Shown: piece after piece, positions 23,504 to 35,787 of the stretch
How positions within the stretch are numbered: position 1 is the stretch's first letter
Layout: each line of letters begins with the position of its first letter
Assembly (NCBI RefSeq): GCF_019175385.1
Contig: NC_083339.1
Span: forward strand, 44,235,330 to 44,299,329
DNA length: 64,000 nt
Reading direction: 5' to 3'
Source of the DNA: Lycium barbarum
Taxonomy: Eukaryota > Streptophyta > Magnoliopsida > Solanales > Solanaceae
Translations under genes and position numbers: made by a program
Notes under the pieces: generated by a model
What the model was told of the DNA's origin: nothing
What the model saw: only the letters and a program-made list of their open reading frames with translations
The model's database searches: none

Positions 23504-24645
23504 CGAGGTGCTGACACCTAATTTTCACCTCATAAGACGCGTATGTTAATTTTCAAAATTCTCGAGTCAAAGACGGAGCAAGGATGCTCCTAAAAAATTA
23601 AAATTTCAAAAATCCCAAGAAAATTGCAAAAATTGACTTTCAATTATTATTCTGTAAGAATTGATAATTGCAAGAAAATTATGAGTTATTTACTTTCATA
23701 AATATAATTCAAAAATAAAATACATATCTTGCTCCGTCTAACTCGGGAAAATTGTTAATTAAGACGACGTATGAATTACGACTCATTTTTTAAATAATCC
23801 CCGGAACTATATCAATATTAGGCTTGTTTTGAAGCTAGTATTTTAAATTTACGGGTTTTAAATTTTAATTAGCCTAAATAACTATTTTATTTGGTTATAT
23901 GTGTATTTATAATACTTAGTCTTTATTTAATTTAAATTGGGGGAAGAGGGGTCATTTTAAATGTTTTTAAAACTTGGAGGGGGGAGGGGGGTTACTATAA
24001 AGGGGAGGGGAAGTTTAATAAAATAAACTTTACCCCCCACCCCCCACATTTTCATTTGCTCACCCATCACTCTCTCTCTTTGTCAAGACAATTTTTAGGG
24101 CTAGGGTTTTGCCGCCTCTGGTGGTGTTTCATGGTGATTTATGGCCATTTTTTACTAGATTTGACAAGGCTTTCATGCCCAGTCGTGACTTATCACGATT
24201 GCCAGGTTCAATTTCATGTAATTTTTTCATTTGTTGGTCTCGAATTGATTGGTTTTGGGATGTTGCTCGGATTTTTTCATGTACATAGTTGCCATGGGCG
24301 GGGCCTCAAGCCCTTAGCCAACTTGTGCGCTATGTACAATAAATGAGGGACCTAGGGTAATTTCCCATAATTTGAGTACCATGCTTTGGGGATTCTATCT
24401 TGTTTTGTACGATTTTGGTACTATTATACCATTAAGATGAGGTGAATTTGTTTTATTTGTGACAAGGCATACTACCCTAGATTTTTATGATTTTATTGGA
24501 ATTTTTTTGGGTACAATTAGTTGGATTCTTAGTTGTATTATGGGATTTATCTGAAATTGTGATTGAAAATAGTACGAATTGGTACAATTTTGAAAATTCC
24601 TTTTGTCCTATCCTATTTTGAAATTATTTGGGATATTTTTAGAAT

Positions 24646-24667
24646 GGGGGGGGGGGGGGGGGGGGGG
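24646..24667. repeat. G homopolymer (22 bp)
   Basis: Uninterrupted G run in the Tat-B2 5' LTR. The matching place in the 3' LTR (about 41355-41385) has shorter G runs interrupted by AAAATCTGTT, so the run has expanded or collapsed here. Confidence 0.9.
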
Positions 24668-24717
24668 TAATCACCTAGAACTTTCTATTTTGGTCTTTAG
24701 GGTTCACACTATTGTCC

Positions 24718-24726
24718 TATAAATAT
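24718..24726 (+). promoter_or_regulatory. Probable TATA box of Tat-B2 5' LTR
   Basis: TATAAATAT about 1.2 kb into the LTR, in a block conserved with the 3' LTR (41434-41442). Best core-promoter candidate; motif-based. Confidence 0.5.
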
Positions 24727-25080
24727 CTAGCGTTCATGACTAAAAAAGGATCCCAACTTTTATTCTCTCCCACGGCTAAGGTTGAAATTCTCACTAAGAT
24801 TCTACACTAGCTTTACGTATATTAATATACTACCCTCCAAATACCTATACAAATATAATAGAACTTAATATACACTATAATCATATCAATATACTACAAG
24901 ACCATATACAAATACTACTATTTTTTGGAGAAATCTAAGAGTTAAGGGTTGTTTAAGGGTGCTTGGTTGTTGGTGTTTGAAGTTTGAATACTCAATCCCT
25001 ATTTTGATCTTTTGATTGCCCTACAAAGAGGTAATAGCTCATTTTAACCTATTTACTCTATTTTTTGGCCTATGATATGT

Positions 25081-25260
25081 ATTTAAAGTTAGTTTGGATC
25101 ATGTTATTGCTTTTTGCTTATGAAACTACTTATTAAGTGTGTTTAAAGTTAGTTTGGATCATGTTATTGCTTTTTGCTTATGAAACTGCTTATTAAGTGT
25201 GTTTAAAGTTGGTTTGGGTCATGCTATTGCTTTCTTGTTTGTAAAGCTGCTTATCAAATA
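25081..25260. repeat. 60-bp tandem repeat, 3 copies
   Basis: Units at 25081, 25141 and 25201, the third more diverged. The same array has five copies at 41798-42098 in the other LTR. Confidence 0.9.
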
Positions 25261-26324
25261 TATGTTTGGAATAATGAGGTTGTTACATGATTCTTAGTAC
25301 TATAATGTAATATTTGAGGTTTAACATATGAAATAGAGATGGTTTTTGTATTCTTAGTTACTGTTCCATTGCATTTCCTGAGATATTGAGGTGTTTTTGA
25401 CTCTGTCCAAGGTATTGAGAGGTTCATTAGTCCATCATGGTGTTATTTAAGGGATTGGTGTCTTCAAAAGGAAAAAAATCTTTTCTCTTTTTTCTTTCTA
25501 GATAAGAAAGGGGTTTGTTTTGATCCCATGTTACTGTGTCATTGAATTTTTGAGGTTTTTGATACTGGTTTGTTGGTTTAGCTCACTAATTTGGCTAATA
25601 ACCTTGACATGCCATTTGTGAGTTAGGTGTGTTTATGAGTGCTTGTTTGACTTGGTTTTTATGTCTAAAAGATGAACTTTCAAAATCTGATAGGGTCTTT
25701 AAAAATGATTCACTGGTTTCTGGTTGTAATCCCTCCATTTTGTAACTATTTGAACGTAAAAATTTGAAGGATGAATAGGCATTACTGTTTTCTATGTGGT
25801 TTGTCTGAATTTGGACTGCTTAGTTTTGAAAACCTGTACTGTTGGCTCCTTCTAGTGTTAAAAGGACTTTTAAGAAAAAGTAATAATTTCTCAGACTTCT
25901 CCTTATCAAAATTGGTTAATTGGAAGATATTAGATGACTTGAAAAGTTATTTTGGACCCTCAAATGAACAACTTGCCTAGTGTTTACATGAATGTTTTAA
26001 AAAACCTATACCTTTTGTCCCTTGTGTGGTTATGAGGCTGTTTAAAAACTTAAAGATGGAGAACTTGAATGATCTATGGAATTGTTTCTGCCTTGTTTGG
26101 ATAATGTCTTGTCTTTCTTTGGTCCTGTTAAGTGTCTTTTAATGGGTTGAGTGAATTTTGGACTTGGTTTGTTAGATTCTGAAACCTTTTTGAAATTATA
26201 GAAACTATTAGTCAGATATGTGGTTGTTAAAATGAGAACCTATGTGTAATAGATTGTTTTCAATGTTTTGTGTCACCTGTTGCTTGTCTTATTGATTTCT
26301 GAGAAATCTAAGTGTCATATTCTG

Positions 26325-27506
26325 GACACAGAGGTTAGTAGTCATCGTGAAAGGAATATGATACAGCACTCTGATGTGTAGTCTACATCTGGGTATTTTT
26401 GACTTTAAGTGATGTAGTCCCGAACTGGTATACCACAAGCTTCGTATGAGGATAACGATGCAGTCGACACCAGATTTGTGACAGTCACCGCAGTATGTGA
26501 AAATGATGCGGGTCCAAATTTTTAGCGGTAGCGGATGTCATGAGAAACAAAAATGACCCCGTACTTGAAAACATGATTTTCATTAGTAGCATCTTGCTTA
26601 CGAAAATGACAACCGACCTGGGGTGTGTAGGTTTTGCAAAAATACGGTATAGCCCGACCCAGATCCCAATGAAAGTTATCATTGAATAATGAAAACATCT
26701 GAAAATGACGGAAAAAGAGCCGGTCAAAGTATCGTGATTATTATCCGGAGTAGATTATTTTTTCAAAAAATACACGAAAAACACACACTATAGGAGAAAA
26801 GAGAGAAGATAGACAAGCATTTGCGAAAAGACAGACATAATATTGGAAGATGACTTCAATGTCAACAAAATGGCAAAATGCCACTCAGGTATGACTACAT
26901 TAAAATCAAGATTTTCAAAAAGGCTAACACGCAGGACTTAGCATTTGGAAACAAGCTAAAAACTACCGAGATGGAAGCAAAAGATGGATTCAAAACATGC
27001 GGAGCATATGCGGAACTTTTTTTTGGGCAACCGATTAAAAACCGTGTATGAGAGTCAAGCTTTCTACACCAGGGATTGGAGATCACTTCAAGCATCAACA
27101 CTAATAAATCCTTTCTAGAAACCGCCTCCGGTTCGGATTTTCAACCGGAAATAGCCAAAGAGATTCCCACATAAAGGGATATTCCTTTTTGGGTTATCGA
27201 GTCGAACTACAATTTGCCTGATTCCCAAAGCCTGGGATATGTAGGCTACTCAAGTTTCGAGGATCAGCCATATCTTATAATTATCTCGATACACCTCGAG
27301 ATAGTTTAAAGAAAACTCTTTATTTTCATAGTCCTCATAGATTCTGAACTACAAACGGCCTGAATTCTCATGTAGCCTGAAATATGTAGGAAGCCCAGAA
27401 ACCGGGGTCCCTCCATACTTTCGAAATTTTGCGCAAAGAGAGTTGTAATTTCTATTATTCGGTAAAAATTAGGTTTGTCAAAATTCGTAGCTCAAGGATG
27501 GACTTG
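26325..27506 (+). mobile_element. Internal Tat-type fragment of Tat-B2
   Basis: 26325-27452 is the inverted counterpart of 1-1127, out to the window edge. Contains the boxes 'atatgtaggctact' and 'gaggatcagccatat' typical of Tat/Ogre untranslated DNA. The short ORFs on both strands are not conserved between the copies. Ends in ACTTG, the left target duplication of Tekay-1. Confidence 0.65.
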
Positions 27507-27737
27507 TGTTACGCCTCTCGTTCTCGTCGTAGTAGGACCTATGATTTCATAGTCGTATATGCCGTTGGAATTGAGACTCGTGTCTGAGTTTTGGAGATAG
27601 AAAATGTCTTACCCCGTGTACAAAGGTACCAACAGGTATTCCTGGCAGTTTACAGAGTAAAGAGTTGAACGGATCGAATCGACCCGATCTGAGCTGAACC
27701 TGAGAAAATCTGCAGACACCAGTCATCGTTGACGAGT

Positions 27738-27905
27738 CGTCGTTGTGCGGCATCGATAGGGTTCCGCAGCTAAAAATCTGCAGGCATAGGTCAACGGGAA
27801 AGCTGACGGACCGTCGAGACGGTCGTTGTACTGCGTCGATAGGGTTCTGCGGCTAAAAATCTGCAGGCATAGGTCAACGGGAAAGCTGACGGACCGTCGA
27901 CACGT
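27738..27905. repeat. 84-bp tandem duplication in Tekay-1 5' LTR
   Basis: Two adjacent units, each with GTCGTTGT, GATAGGGTT, AAAATCTGCAGGCAT and GCTGACGGACCGTCGA. The 3' LTR has one unit, so the duplication arose after insertion or by unequal exchange. Confidence 0.85.
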
Positions 27906-28811
27906 CGATGGGTCACCGACCCATCCGTCGAACCGCACCACTTGAGTTTTTAATTTTTCATCATTATTAGTGGAGAGTTGGTAAGGTCCGAGCCCCGTGG
28001 ACCCGTGCTTGTCAAGAAGAAGGTAGTTTCTAGGGTTTCTTCAAGTTGTGAAGCTAAGGGAGTTGGAGTTGAAGTTGATCTTTGGAATCTTAGACCCCTC
28101 AAGGTATGTAAATGATTTCTACCCTTATATTTAAGTTGACTACCGAGACTTTTGGTGGTTTTAAGCGAAGAGAGGGTATTTGTGGAATGAGTCAGTTGAT
28201 GAAGGTTAAGGTAGTGATTTGAGGCTATTTTAAGAGATGATTGGGGATAGATTTGAGTATATATTTATATGTAAGTGTTGTTATTGTTGTTATTGTAGAT
28301 GTTGGATTGAATGTGAAGTTGAAGGGTTGTTAAGTTTATAAGGGAAATGTTGCCCATAATTTGTCAAGCTCTATTCGTATTTAAAATGATTAGTAAGCGA
28401 AGTAAATAGTCTAATTAAGGCTTACAGTATCTTAATTGTAGACTTCCAAGTTTGAGAGGTAGAAGTTGGATGATTGGGTATACTTCAAGGTATGTTAAGG
28501 CTATTCCTTCTTTCATTTTGGCATGGTCCTTATGATATGAACCAACAAAAGAGCAAGCGAGCTTCCATATTACTCTACTCTTAGCAGCACTAGGAGTACT
28601 TCAGTCTTTGATGTTCCTATATTTCGTCTATGATCATTCCTTCTGTTCATGGGTCTTCTGATTTCTTATATTGATGATGTTAGCTGAAAGAAGGTTCGTC
28701 GGAGATAGTACGACCTCATGTCATTCCCAGAGTTCTATGTATTCATTTCATTTATGCATTGCATCCATATTCATATGCACATTGACCCGTGACCAGAAGG
28801 CGTTATATACA

Positions 28812-28937
28812 CACTATTATATTATTATATATGGATCGGGCTGTACGTTCCTTGGCACTATTATATGATATATAGATCGGGCCGTACGTTCCTCAGCACT
28901 ATTATATGATATATGGATCGGGCTGTACGTTCCACAG
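28812..28937. repeat. 41-44 bp tandem repeat, 3 copies
   Basis: Each unit reads CACTATTATAT...GGATCGGG..GTACGTTCC. The 3' LTR has four units at 39322-39491. Confidence 0.9.
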
Positions 28938-29125
28938 CACTATCAGTTAAACTATGACCTATATATATACATGAGCATGATTATCATTGAGAGCACGCAT
29001 ATTATACAGATACACACATATACTAGTTCATACAAATACATGCAGATAGCCATTTCAGTTTATGAGTTCAGATTTTATTGATGACTCTCATATATATACA
29101 TGTTGTTCTTATGCCTTTCATACTT

Positions 29126-29181
29126 AGTACATTATCCGTACTAACTCCCCGTTACTCGGGGGGCTGCGTTCATGCCCGCAG
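29126..29181 (+). promoter_or_regulatory. Three-hairpin cassette, Tekay-1 5' LTR
   Basis: Stems: AGTAC/GTACT (29126-29130, 29138-29142), CCCCG/CGGGG (29147-29151, 29157-29161), CTGCG/CGCAG (29164-29168, 29177-29181) with loop TTCATGCC. The same arrangement with altered but paired stems occurs in all five chromovirus LTRs here. Function unknown. Confidence 0.75.
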
Positions 29182-29639
29182 GTTCAAGTAGACCGACAGG
29201 TGGTCCTGCTTAGTAGGACTTCTATCCAGCAGTGGTCAGTGCGCTCCATTGATCCGGAGTTGCAGTCTATTTTGGTATGCTAGCCCTTTTGAGATGTATA
29301 TGTATATGGGTATGAAGGGGCCCTGTCCCGTCTTTTCTACAGCTTTCATTCTAGTAGAGGTCTCTAGACAGTTGTATGTATCCGTCAGATGACATAGCCT
29401 TGTCGGCTTCTATTCTTTTGTGTACAGTATATGCAGCGGCCTTGCTGGCTTACACTGTTCTTCAGTAAGTATGTGTGGATAAAGGTTGTACAGTGTCTTG
29501 ATGTTTTCCTTTCATGAGATCAGTTTACGCCATTTATGGGCCCTTGATGTTCCATATAGTTCAGATATGTGTTTAGGGGTGTTTGGTTGCTAGAGGTCAG
29601 ACACTCGTCACAACTCATCGGTTTGGGTCGTGACAGAAG

Positions 29640-29651
29640 TGGTATCAGAGC
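29640..29651 (+). other. Primer-binding site of Tekay-1
   Basis: TGGTATCAGAGC, complementary to the 3' end of plant initiator tRNA-Met, five bases after the LTR. Confidence 0.95.
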
Positions 29652-29693
29652 AGTTCCGTCCTAGGGTTGTCTACAGACCGTGTCTAGTAGAGT

Positions 29694-29733
29694 CTTGTTT
29701 ATGGGCATGTTGTGCACCACACTTATAAACAGG
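29694..29733 (+). other. Leader stem-loop of Tekay-1
   Basis: Arms CTTGTTTAT (29694-29702) and ATAAACAGG (29725-29733) pair over 9 bp with one G-U. The same stem is perfect in Tekay-2 (59302-59340). It lies between PBS and gag, where packaging or dimerisation signals are expected. Confidence 0.6.
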
Positions 29734-29836
29734 AGGCTACAGGACATTTAGGATGATGTCATTCTTTCTCTATTAGATTGTGCGATAGAGCCATGTGTTA
29801 AGCGTTCGCTTTTGATGAATTGTTCTGATTTCAGTG

Positions 29837-31312
29837 ATGTCTCGCAAGAAAGCTACAACTTCCCAGAAGGGATAGAGGGCGGCAGGTGAGGCCACTAGCC
29901 GTACTCGGCAGGCTACGAGGGCTTAGGATGAGATTCAGAGTGAGGGGCTATCTGAGACATCGCATACCCCGCCTCCAGCACCTGCCCCAGCTCCTCAGTC
30001 GGATGCACCGGGCCAGGATGTGCGGGAGGCTATACAGTTATTGACCAGATTAGTAGCCGCCCAGGCTCAGCGGCAGGGAGTTGGTGATGACCAGGCAGAT
30101 AAGACTGGTAGTTCGAGGGTTAAATCCTTCCTTGGGTTAGGTCCCCTAGAGTTTTTTGTGGTAAAGAAAAATATGGACCCCCAGGATTTTATTGATGGTA
30201 TGCAGAGGACCTTGAGGGTTATCCACGCGGATGAGGTCGAGTCTGTAAAGTTGGCTTCGTACAGGCTCCGTGATATTGCAGTACAGGTGTATCAGACTTG
30301 AGAGTTATCTAGGAGAGAGAATGCTCCTCCAGCTATGTGGCGAGAGTTCTCAGATGCTTTTATTCGCCATTATCTACCTCCTGAGGTCAGGCGAGCCCGA
30401 GCAGATGGATTTTTACGTATTGAGCAGGGCATTATACGTATTGAGCAGGAGTATTGTGTGTATTTTGATTCTATGGCCAGATATGCTCCAGCCATAGTGG
30501 TTGAGATGGAGGGCAGAGTTCATCATTTTGTGGCTGGTCTAGGGCCACATTTGATAGATGCTTGTATGACTGTTGCATTACAGCCAAGCATAGATATCTC
30601 CCGTATATAGGCATATGCACAGAATCTGGAAGATCGCATGCGTCAGTGGAGGACAGATCGTGACCGTGACCGGGGCCATTGCAAGAGGGCCAGGACTTTA
30701 GAGATCGGGGGTGAGTCCAGGGGAGGACAGAGACCGCAGTTTTCCCGATATCCATTCCATTTAGTAGGGAGTACACCTCCGCGGTTTTCAAGTCCGACGT
30801 TTGATTGGTCTTCTTATTCCGGAGCAAGCCAGAGTTCTAGAGCATTAGGCTCTCAGTACAGACCGGAGTCAGGCTAGATGAGGTCTCCTTTACTACGGTG
30901 TGCCCAGTGTGGCAAGCTATATGCCGGTCAGTGTTGGCTGGGCTCAGATGTTTGTTATGCTTGTGGCCAGCCAGGTCATAGGATGCAGCAGTGTCCGATA
31001 AGAGAGAGTGGGGGTATGGTTTAGCCTACAGGGTTTGTGGCTGGTTCTTCTTCTGTTGCGTGCCCTTCAAGGCAAGATTCTCAGACACCAACAGGACGAG
31101 GCAGAGGAAGGAGTGGAGCATCCAGCTCGAGCGGTCCTCAGCACTGCGTATATGTACTAGGCGGTAGACAGGATCGTGCGACATCCCCTGATGTTATTAC
31201 AGGTATATTATCGGTCTCCTCTTATGATGTGTATGCATTGATTGACCCAGGTTCCACTTTATCATATGTTACGCCATTTGTTGCCGGCAAGTTTGGGATA
31301 GAGCCGAGTTGA
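29837..31312 (+). pseudogene. gag: gag and start of protease, Tekay-1 (nonsense-riddled)
   Basis: One continuous reading frame from the ATG at 29837 (MSRKKATTSQKG) to 31312 without a frameshift but with stops at 29873, 30299, 30608, 30875 and 31022 and others. Recognisable parts: the chromovirus capsid domain (about 30170-30600; LASYRLRDIA, FIRHYLPPEVRRARADGF, ARYAPAIV), a basic linker, an intact CCHC zinc knuckle near 30955 (C-Y-A-C-G-Q-P-G-H-R-M-Q-Q-C), and the aspartic-protease active-site region near 31225 ([15 protein letters not shown]). Gag would form particles and bind RNA; protease would cut the polyprotein. The ATG is immediately preceded by a TTCTGATTTCAG-like string. Inactive. Confidence 0.85.
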
Positions 31313-32616
31313 TTAAACCTTTTGAGGTGTCTATGCTAGTTGGTGATCCGGTTATAGTTAGGCGAGTATATCGGGGTTGTGTTGTTATAGTTTGTGACCG
31401 CCACACCATAGCAGATTTGATTGAGTTAGATATGATTGATTTTGATGTTATTATGGGCATGGACTAGTTGGCTTCTTGTTATGCTAATGTTGATTGTAGA
31501 GCAAAGATGGTTCGATTTCAGTTCCCAGGCGAGCCAGTCCTAGAGCTGAAGGGCAATGCTGCTTCGCTTAGGGGTAGGTTTATTTTCTACCTTAAAGAAA
31601 GGAAGATGATCAAAAAAGGGTGCATCTATCACCTGGTTCGGGTTCAGGATGTGCAAGCAGAGTCACCGACTCTTTAGTCTGTTCCTGTGGTTAATGAGTT
31701 CCCAGAAGTGTTTCCAGGCATTCCCCTAGAGAGGGAGATTGATTTCACTATTGATTTATTACCAGATACTCAGCCAATATCTATTCCTCCCTATAGGATG
31801 GCACATGCGGAGTTGAAAGAATTAAAGGAGCAGTTGAAAGATTTGCTTGAGAAGGGCTTTATTAGGCCCAGCACATCACAGTGAGGAGCACCAGTATTAT
31901 TTGTAAGAAAGAAGGATGGCTCCTTGTGAATATGTATTGATTATAGGCAATTGAATAAAGTGACTCTAAAGCATAAGTATCCGCCCCCGAGGATCGATGA
32001 TTTATTCGATCAGTTACAAGGCGCCAAATATTTCTCGAAGATATACTTGAGATCGGGGTACCACCAGGTTAGGATGAAGGAGAAAGACATTCCGAAGACG
32101 GCATTCTGGACTAGATATGGCCACCATGAGTTTCGTGTTATGTCGTTCGGGCTAACTAATGCCCCAGCCGTATTCATGGATTTGATGAATCGTGTATTCA
32201 GACCTTCCTATATTTGTTCGTAATTGTGTTTATAGATGATATTCTGGTTTATTCGTCGTCAGAGTCTGATCATGCAGAACATCTACGAACAGTGCTTGGA
32301 ATTCTTTGAGGTAGAGAGTGGTATGCCAATTTTACCAAGTGCGAGTTCTGGTTGAACTCTGTGGCTTTTCTGGGTTACATTATTTCAAAAGAAGGCATTA
32401 GAGTGGATGCCCAAAAGATTGAGGTTGTGAAGAATTGGCCAAGGCCTACGGCACCAACAGAGATACGTAGCTTCATGGGCCTGGCAGGATATTATAGAAG
32501 GTTTGTAGAAGGATTTTCCTCTCTTTCTGCCCCATTGACTAAGTTGAATCAGAAATCAGCTAAGTTCCAATGGACAGATGCTTGTGAGTAGAGTTTTCAG
32601 ACGTTGACGGATAATT
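31313..32616 (+). pseudogene. pol: pol, protease end and reverse transcriptase, Tekay-1 (first part)
   Basis: Continues gag in another frame after an about one-base deletion near 31310. Order: end of protease ([21 protein letters not shown] to TAG at 31466), linker, RT from about 31730 ([55 protein letters not shown]). The catalytic FIDD motif is present near 32233 but lies across a second frameshift at about 32222. Further stops at 31675, 31882 (TGG to TGA), 31927 (CGA to TGA) and 32589. Interrupted at 32616 by the solo LTR; coding resumes at 35788 in the same frame because the insert plus duplication is a multiple of three. Confidence 0.85.
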
Positions 32617-33012
32617 TGTCACGACCCAACTAGGGGCCGCGACGAGTACCCGATACTTGTACCGAGCACCCCTTATCTATCATTTTACCTCTATTTCCGA
32701 GTGGGCCGTATGAACTATGCCATTTTTTTTTGTTACTAACAGTAACATTAGTAGCATAATTATAAACATAGGCTAATAAACTTTGCTAGCACATTATACC
32801 GCGACAAGGACAATCAAAAGTACAAAACATCTAACTGTACATATCTGTCTACGAGCCTCTAAACAAAGTACATATATACATAGGAGGGGCCGGATTCTGC
32901 CGTGCCTGAATATATACACAAAATAGTGCCAAGGAACTGAGGCTCCGGAACAACTAGACCGCTGCCAAGTACTGCTGATAGATCTCCTAGGAATCAAATC
33001 CGCCTACCTGCT

Positions 33013-33088
33013 GACCTGCGCGGCATGAAACGCAGCGTCCACAAGAAGGGACGTCAGTACGAATAGTGTACCGAGTATGTAAGGCATG
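33013..33088 (-). promoter_or_regulatory. Three-hairpin cassette, LTR-C
   Basis: On the minus strand: GGTAC/GTACT (one G-U), CGTCC/GGACG, CTGCG/CGCAG around TTTCATGCCG. Same order and spacing as in the other chromovirus LTRs of the window. Confidence 0.7.
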
Positions 33089-33282
33089 TAAGATAATACA
33101 AACAGCAACATAAAGTAGGAATAACAGTATCATGGGATCATCGGACATATAATGAGATAAGAAGTAACCTGTACATAGGAATACCCTTTCAGGCCAGATA
33201 CCATGCATGCTTGTCTTTCCTTTTTTTTTTGAAACACATTTCTTTTTCATAGACATAGAAGATAGAACTTATATCATGTCAT

Positions 33283-33400
33283 GTCTTATCATATCATATC
33301 ATATCGTATCAGATCATAGCATGTTATATCATATCATGTTATATCATAGCATGTTATATCATAGCATGTTATATCATAGCACCGAACAATGTCGGCTTGC
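33283..33400. repeat. Short tandem repeat in LTR-C
   Basis: ATATC pentamers followed by three to four units of about 15 bp (AGCATGTTATATCAT). Confidence 0.8.
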
Positions 33401-35787
33401 CCACATAGCACCGAAATACGTCGGCTCGCCCATATATCCCGCGTCTGGGCATCCCGCGTCCGGGATGATAACGCCAGCTGACCAGGTGGCAATGAAACAT
33501 GTGTCCCTTCCCATCCCCCATGTACATATTCATATCTCGTATACATATGTCATATAAGCATGCAGGAGAGCCCAAAGAAAATCATGTATCCATCGGAGTG
33601 ACGTAAGGTCGGTGACCTCCGATTACATTATAGAATAACCGTGATCTCTTTGTCTCACCTTGAAGGAACGAGTATTTATAAGGCGAGACTATCAACGGAG
33701 AATAGCGTTGAAAGAAACATAGAATGAAGTCATGGATGTCATAGAAATCAATTCATCTGCTTTGGAATCATTAGAAGATAGTGTCATAACCAAGGAATGG
33801 AATTAAAGATCAAGAACTAGTTTGATACTTTCATACTCATATTGAATCCTTAGCTTAAGACTCTTAGTCATGGAATCATTCTTGTCATACTTGTCATAGG
33901 CATATTCTCTTTCTTAACATCATCGTTATCATTATCATCATAGATGTATTCTCATTAGGATAGTTACAGTACTTATCGTTTGATAAACGGAACAAGGATC
34001 AAAAGTTTCCTTTGGATTCTACTCCAAAATAAGTCAAACGGAACAATAAGGAAAATCCGGGAACAATGGGCACACCTCTGATCAAATGAGGCGGCGTACC
34101 AAATTTACGTACATTACATTTCATGACGTCACTTGTGAGGGTTTTAAGGTAGTCGGGTCCTATTTATGCAAGTTCTAGATGTTTAGGAAGTTTTTCCAAC
34201 ATTTCACACAATTTCTAATTCAATTCTACTGAATGAAAAAGGGGTAACTTTAGGTGCGGATTCCGGAGAATAGAGTTGTCCCCGAGGCTCGTATCCAACC
34301 TAGTATGCCTAAGACATGCCAAGGAAGAAAGAGTAAAACCTTACATACCTTTTTCCGCTCCTTATGCTATTCCAAATTCAAGTTGCAAATCCGCCAAAAT
34401 CTACAATTTGGTCACATTCACCAAACATTGATTAGAGCATTTAGAAGTTGAATCTTAAGATAACACTTGTCTACCGAAATTTCGGCAGCACTTCCTCTGT
34501 AAATACACCATCCCCAAAACTCAACTTATCCAATTTTTAATCAACAACAATCCGGGAATTCAACCCGGCCAAACTATCAACATAATGTCAACAACCATAC
34601 TAACAATTTCCATATTCAATCCAAGATACATTATAACAACTCAATCAATATACTACTTCCTTCAAAGCCTTTCAACTCCAATAAAACAATAACAACTTAA
34701 TAATTTACGCACTAACAACTTCACACTAACAACATTATATTTCCATACATGCATGAACATCATATTTAATTTACATAATCTTCAAAGACAAGCCTCCAAC
34801 TACTAATACTTCACTAAGCTCATTAGGCTTTCATTTGCAATATAAAATTCACAACACAACAACCAACATACTAAATAAAACTTACTCACCATTCCTTCAT
34901 GATTCACCAAATATACACGGCTATACATGTGATATACAACTCACGGCCAACATCATACACACATGGCTACAACTTCACTAAAATCATCCAACTTCCATTA
35001 TTAACATAGCATTCATTACAACCACAACTAACCACGAGATAAAATAATTAAGACATGATTCCTACACACACATACATGCACGACCACACCCCCATATTCA
35101 TATTCCTCATGAATTTCATCCATTTTTGTACACTACAACATGCACCAATATCCATAACATATAAAGAAAGGAGAAGAATGAATTCTTACCTTCTTCCTTA
35201 ACTTCCCACTTAGTTAAGACTTGTAACTTGCAAGAATATGAATTTCTCTTGTTCCAAGAACCACTCCACCTTGCTAGGAACCCTTCAATTGGTAGAAAAT
35301 GATTTTTGAAGAAATTTTTTTCCAAGGTTTTGTTGGATCTTACTATGGCCGAATGGCCTTGGAGATTTTTTTTCTCCTTCTTCTCTTCTTGAGACTTCTC
35401 AAAGTTTCTAGGAGATATTATGAGGATAAAGATGACTTAGTCATCTTTTAAGTCTTGTCCATTAAGCCTTTAATTGGGCCAAGCCCACCCACTTGGATGG
35501 CCAACATGGTCCAATGACCCAAGCCCATTTTTTTTTGTTCTATTTTGCACTTCATGAAAAATAAATTTTTCCAAATTCCAAATTTACCCTTCGTCTTCCT
35601 CCATATTTCCACGAGTCATGTTGCGAATTTCCCTTTATACCCTTGACCTTTCTCAACATTCCCACTTCCAAATTCTTTATAAACAACTCATATGCCAAAC
35701 AAAAATAAAAATGAAGCCTTGTTTGTCATCTTCCCGCGATTATCTTGAGTTATCCGATTGCACAAAAATGCGGGATATAACATAAGT

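Larger units (their letters stand above)
23509..26324 (+). mobile_element. 5' LTR of Tat-B2, truncated
   Basis: From 23535 this aligns closely with 40215-43157 (same order, including the AT-rich start, the CCCACCCCCC patch, the TATA box and the 60 bp tandem repeat). Homology stops at about 26324, where internal-type sequence begins, so the 3' half of the LTR is missing. ORFs at 24056, 25771 and others are chance. Confidence 0.75.
27507..29634 (+). mobile_element. 5' LTR of Tekay-1
   Basis: Starts TGTTACGCCTCTCG, ends ...GGGTCGTGACA. Compared with the 3' LTR it has an extra tandem copy of an about 84 bp GC-rich unit (27738-27905), lacks about 88 bp that contain the TATA box, and has three rather than four 41-44 bp repeats (28812-28937). 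The conserved three-hairpin cassette is at 29126-29181. Confidence 0.9.
32617..35782 (-). mobile_element. Solo LTR of a third chromovirus family (LTR-C), in Tekay-1 pol
   Basis: On the minus strand starts TGTTATATCCCGC and ends GGGTCGTGACA, 3166 bp. Flanks TAATT (32612-32616) and TAAGT (35783-35787) form a 5 bp duplication with one mismatch; removing the insert rejoins the RNase H-proximal coding sequence. No PBS, gag or pol inside, so it arose by LTR-LTR recombination. Carries a hairpin cassette (33013-33088, minus) and a short ATATCATAGCATGTT repeat (33283-33400). ORFs inside are chance. Confidence 0.9.

Noticed and set aside
24056..24346. Duplicated ORF shared with 40743-41066
   Set aside because: Similar translation only because both lie in the same LTR; frames differ in length and start, and no domain is seen.
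28812..28937. CRISPR-like direct repeats
   Set aside because: Units are adjacent without spacers and lie in a plant LTR; simple tandem repeat.
33207..33575. ORFs on both strands in LTR-C
   Set aside because: Arise from the ATATCATAGCATGTT short tandem repeat, which is open in several frames.
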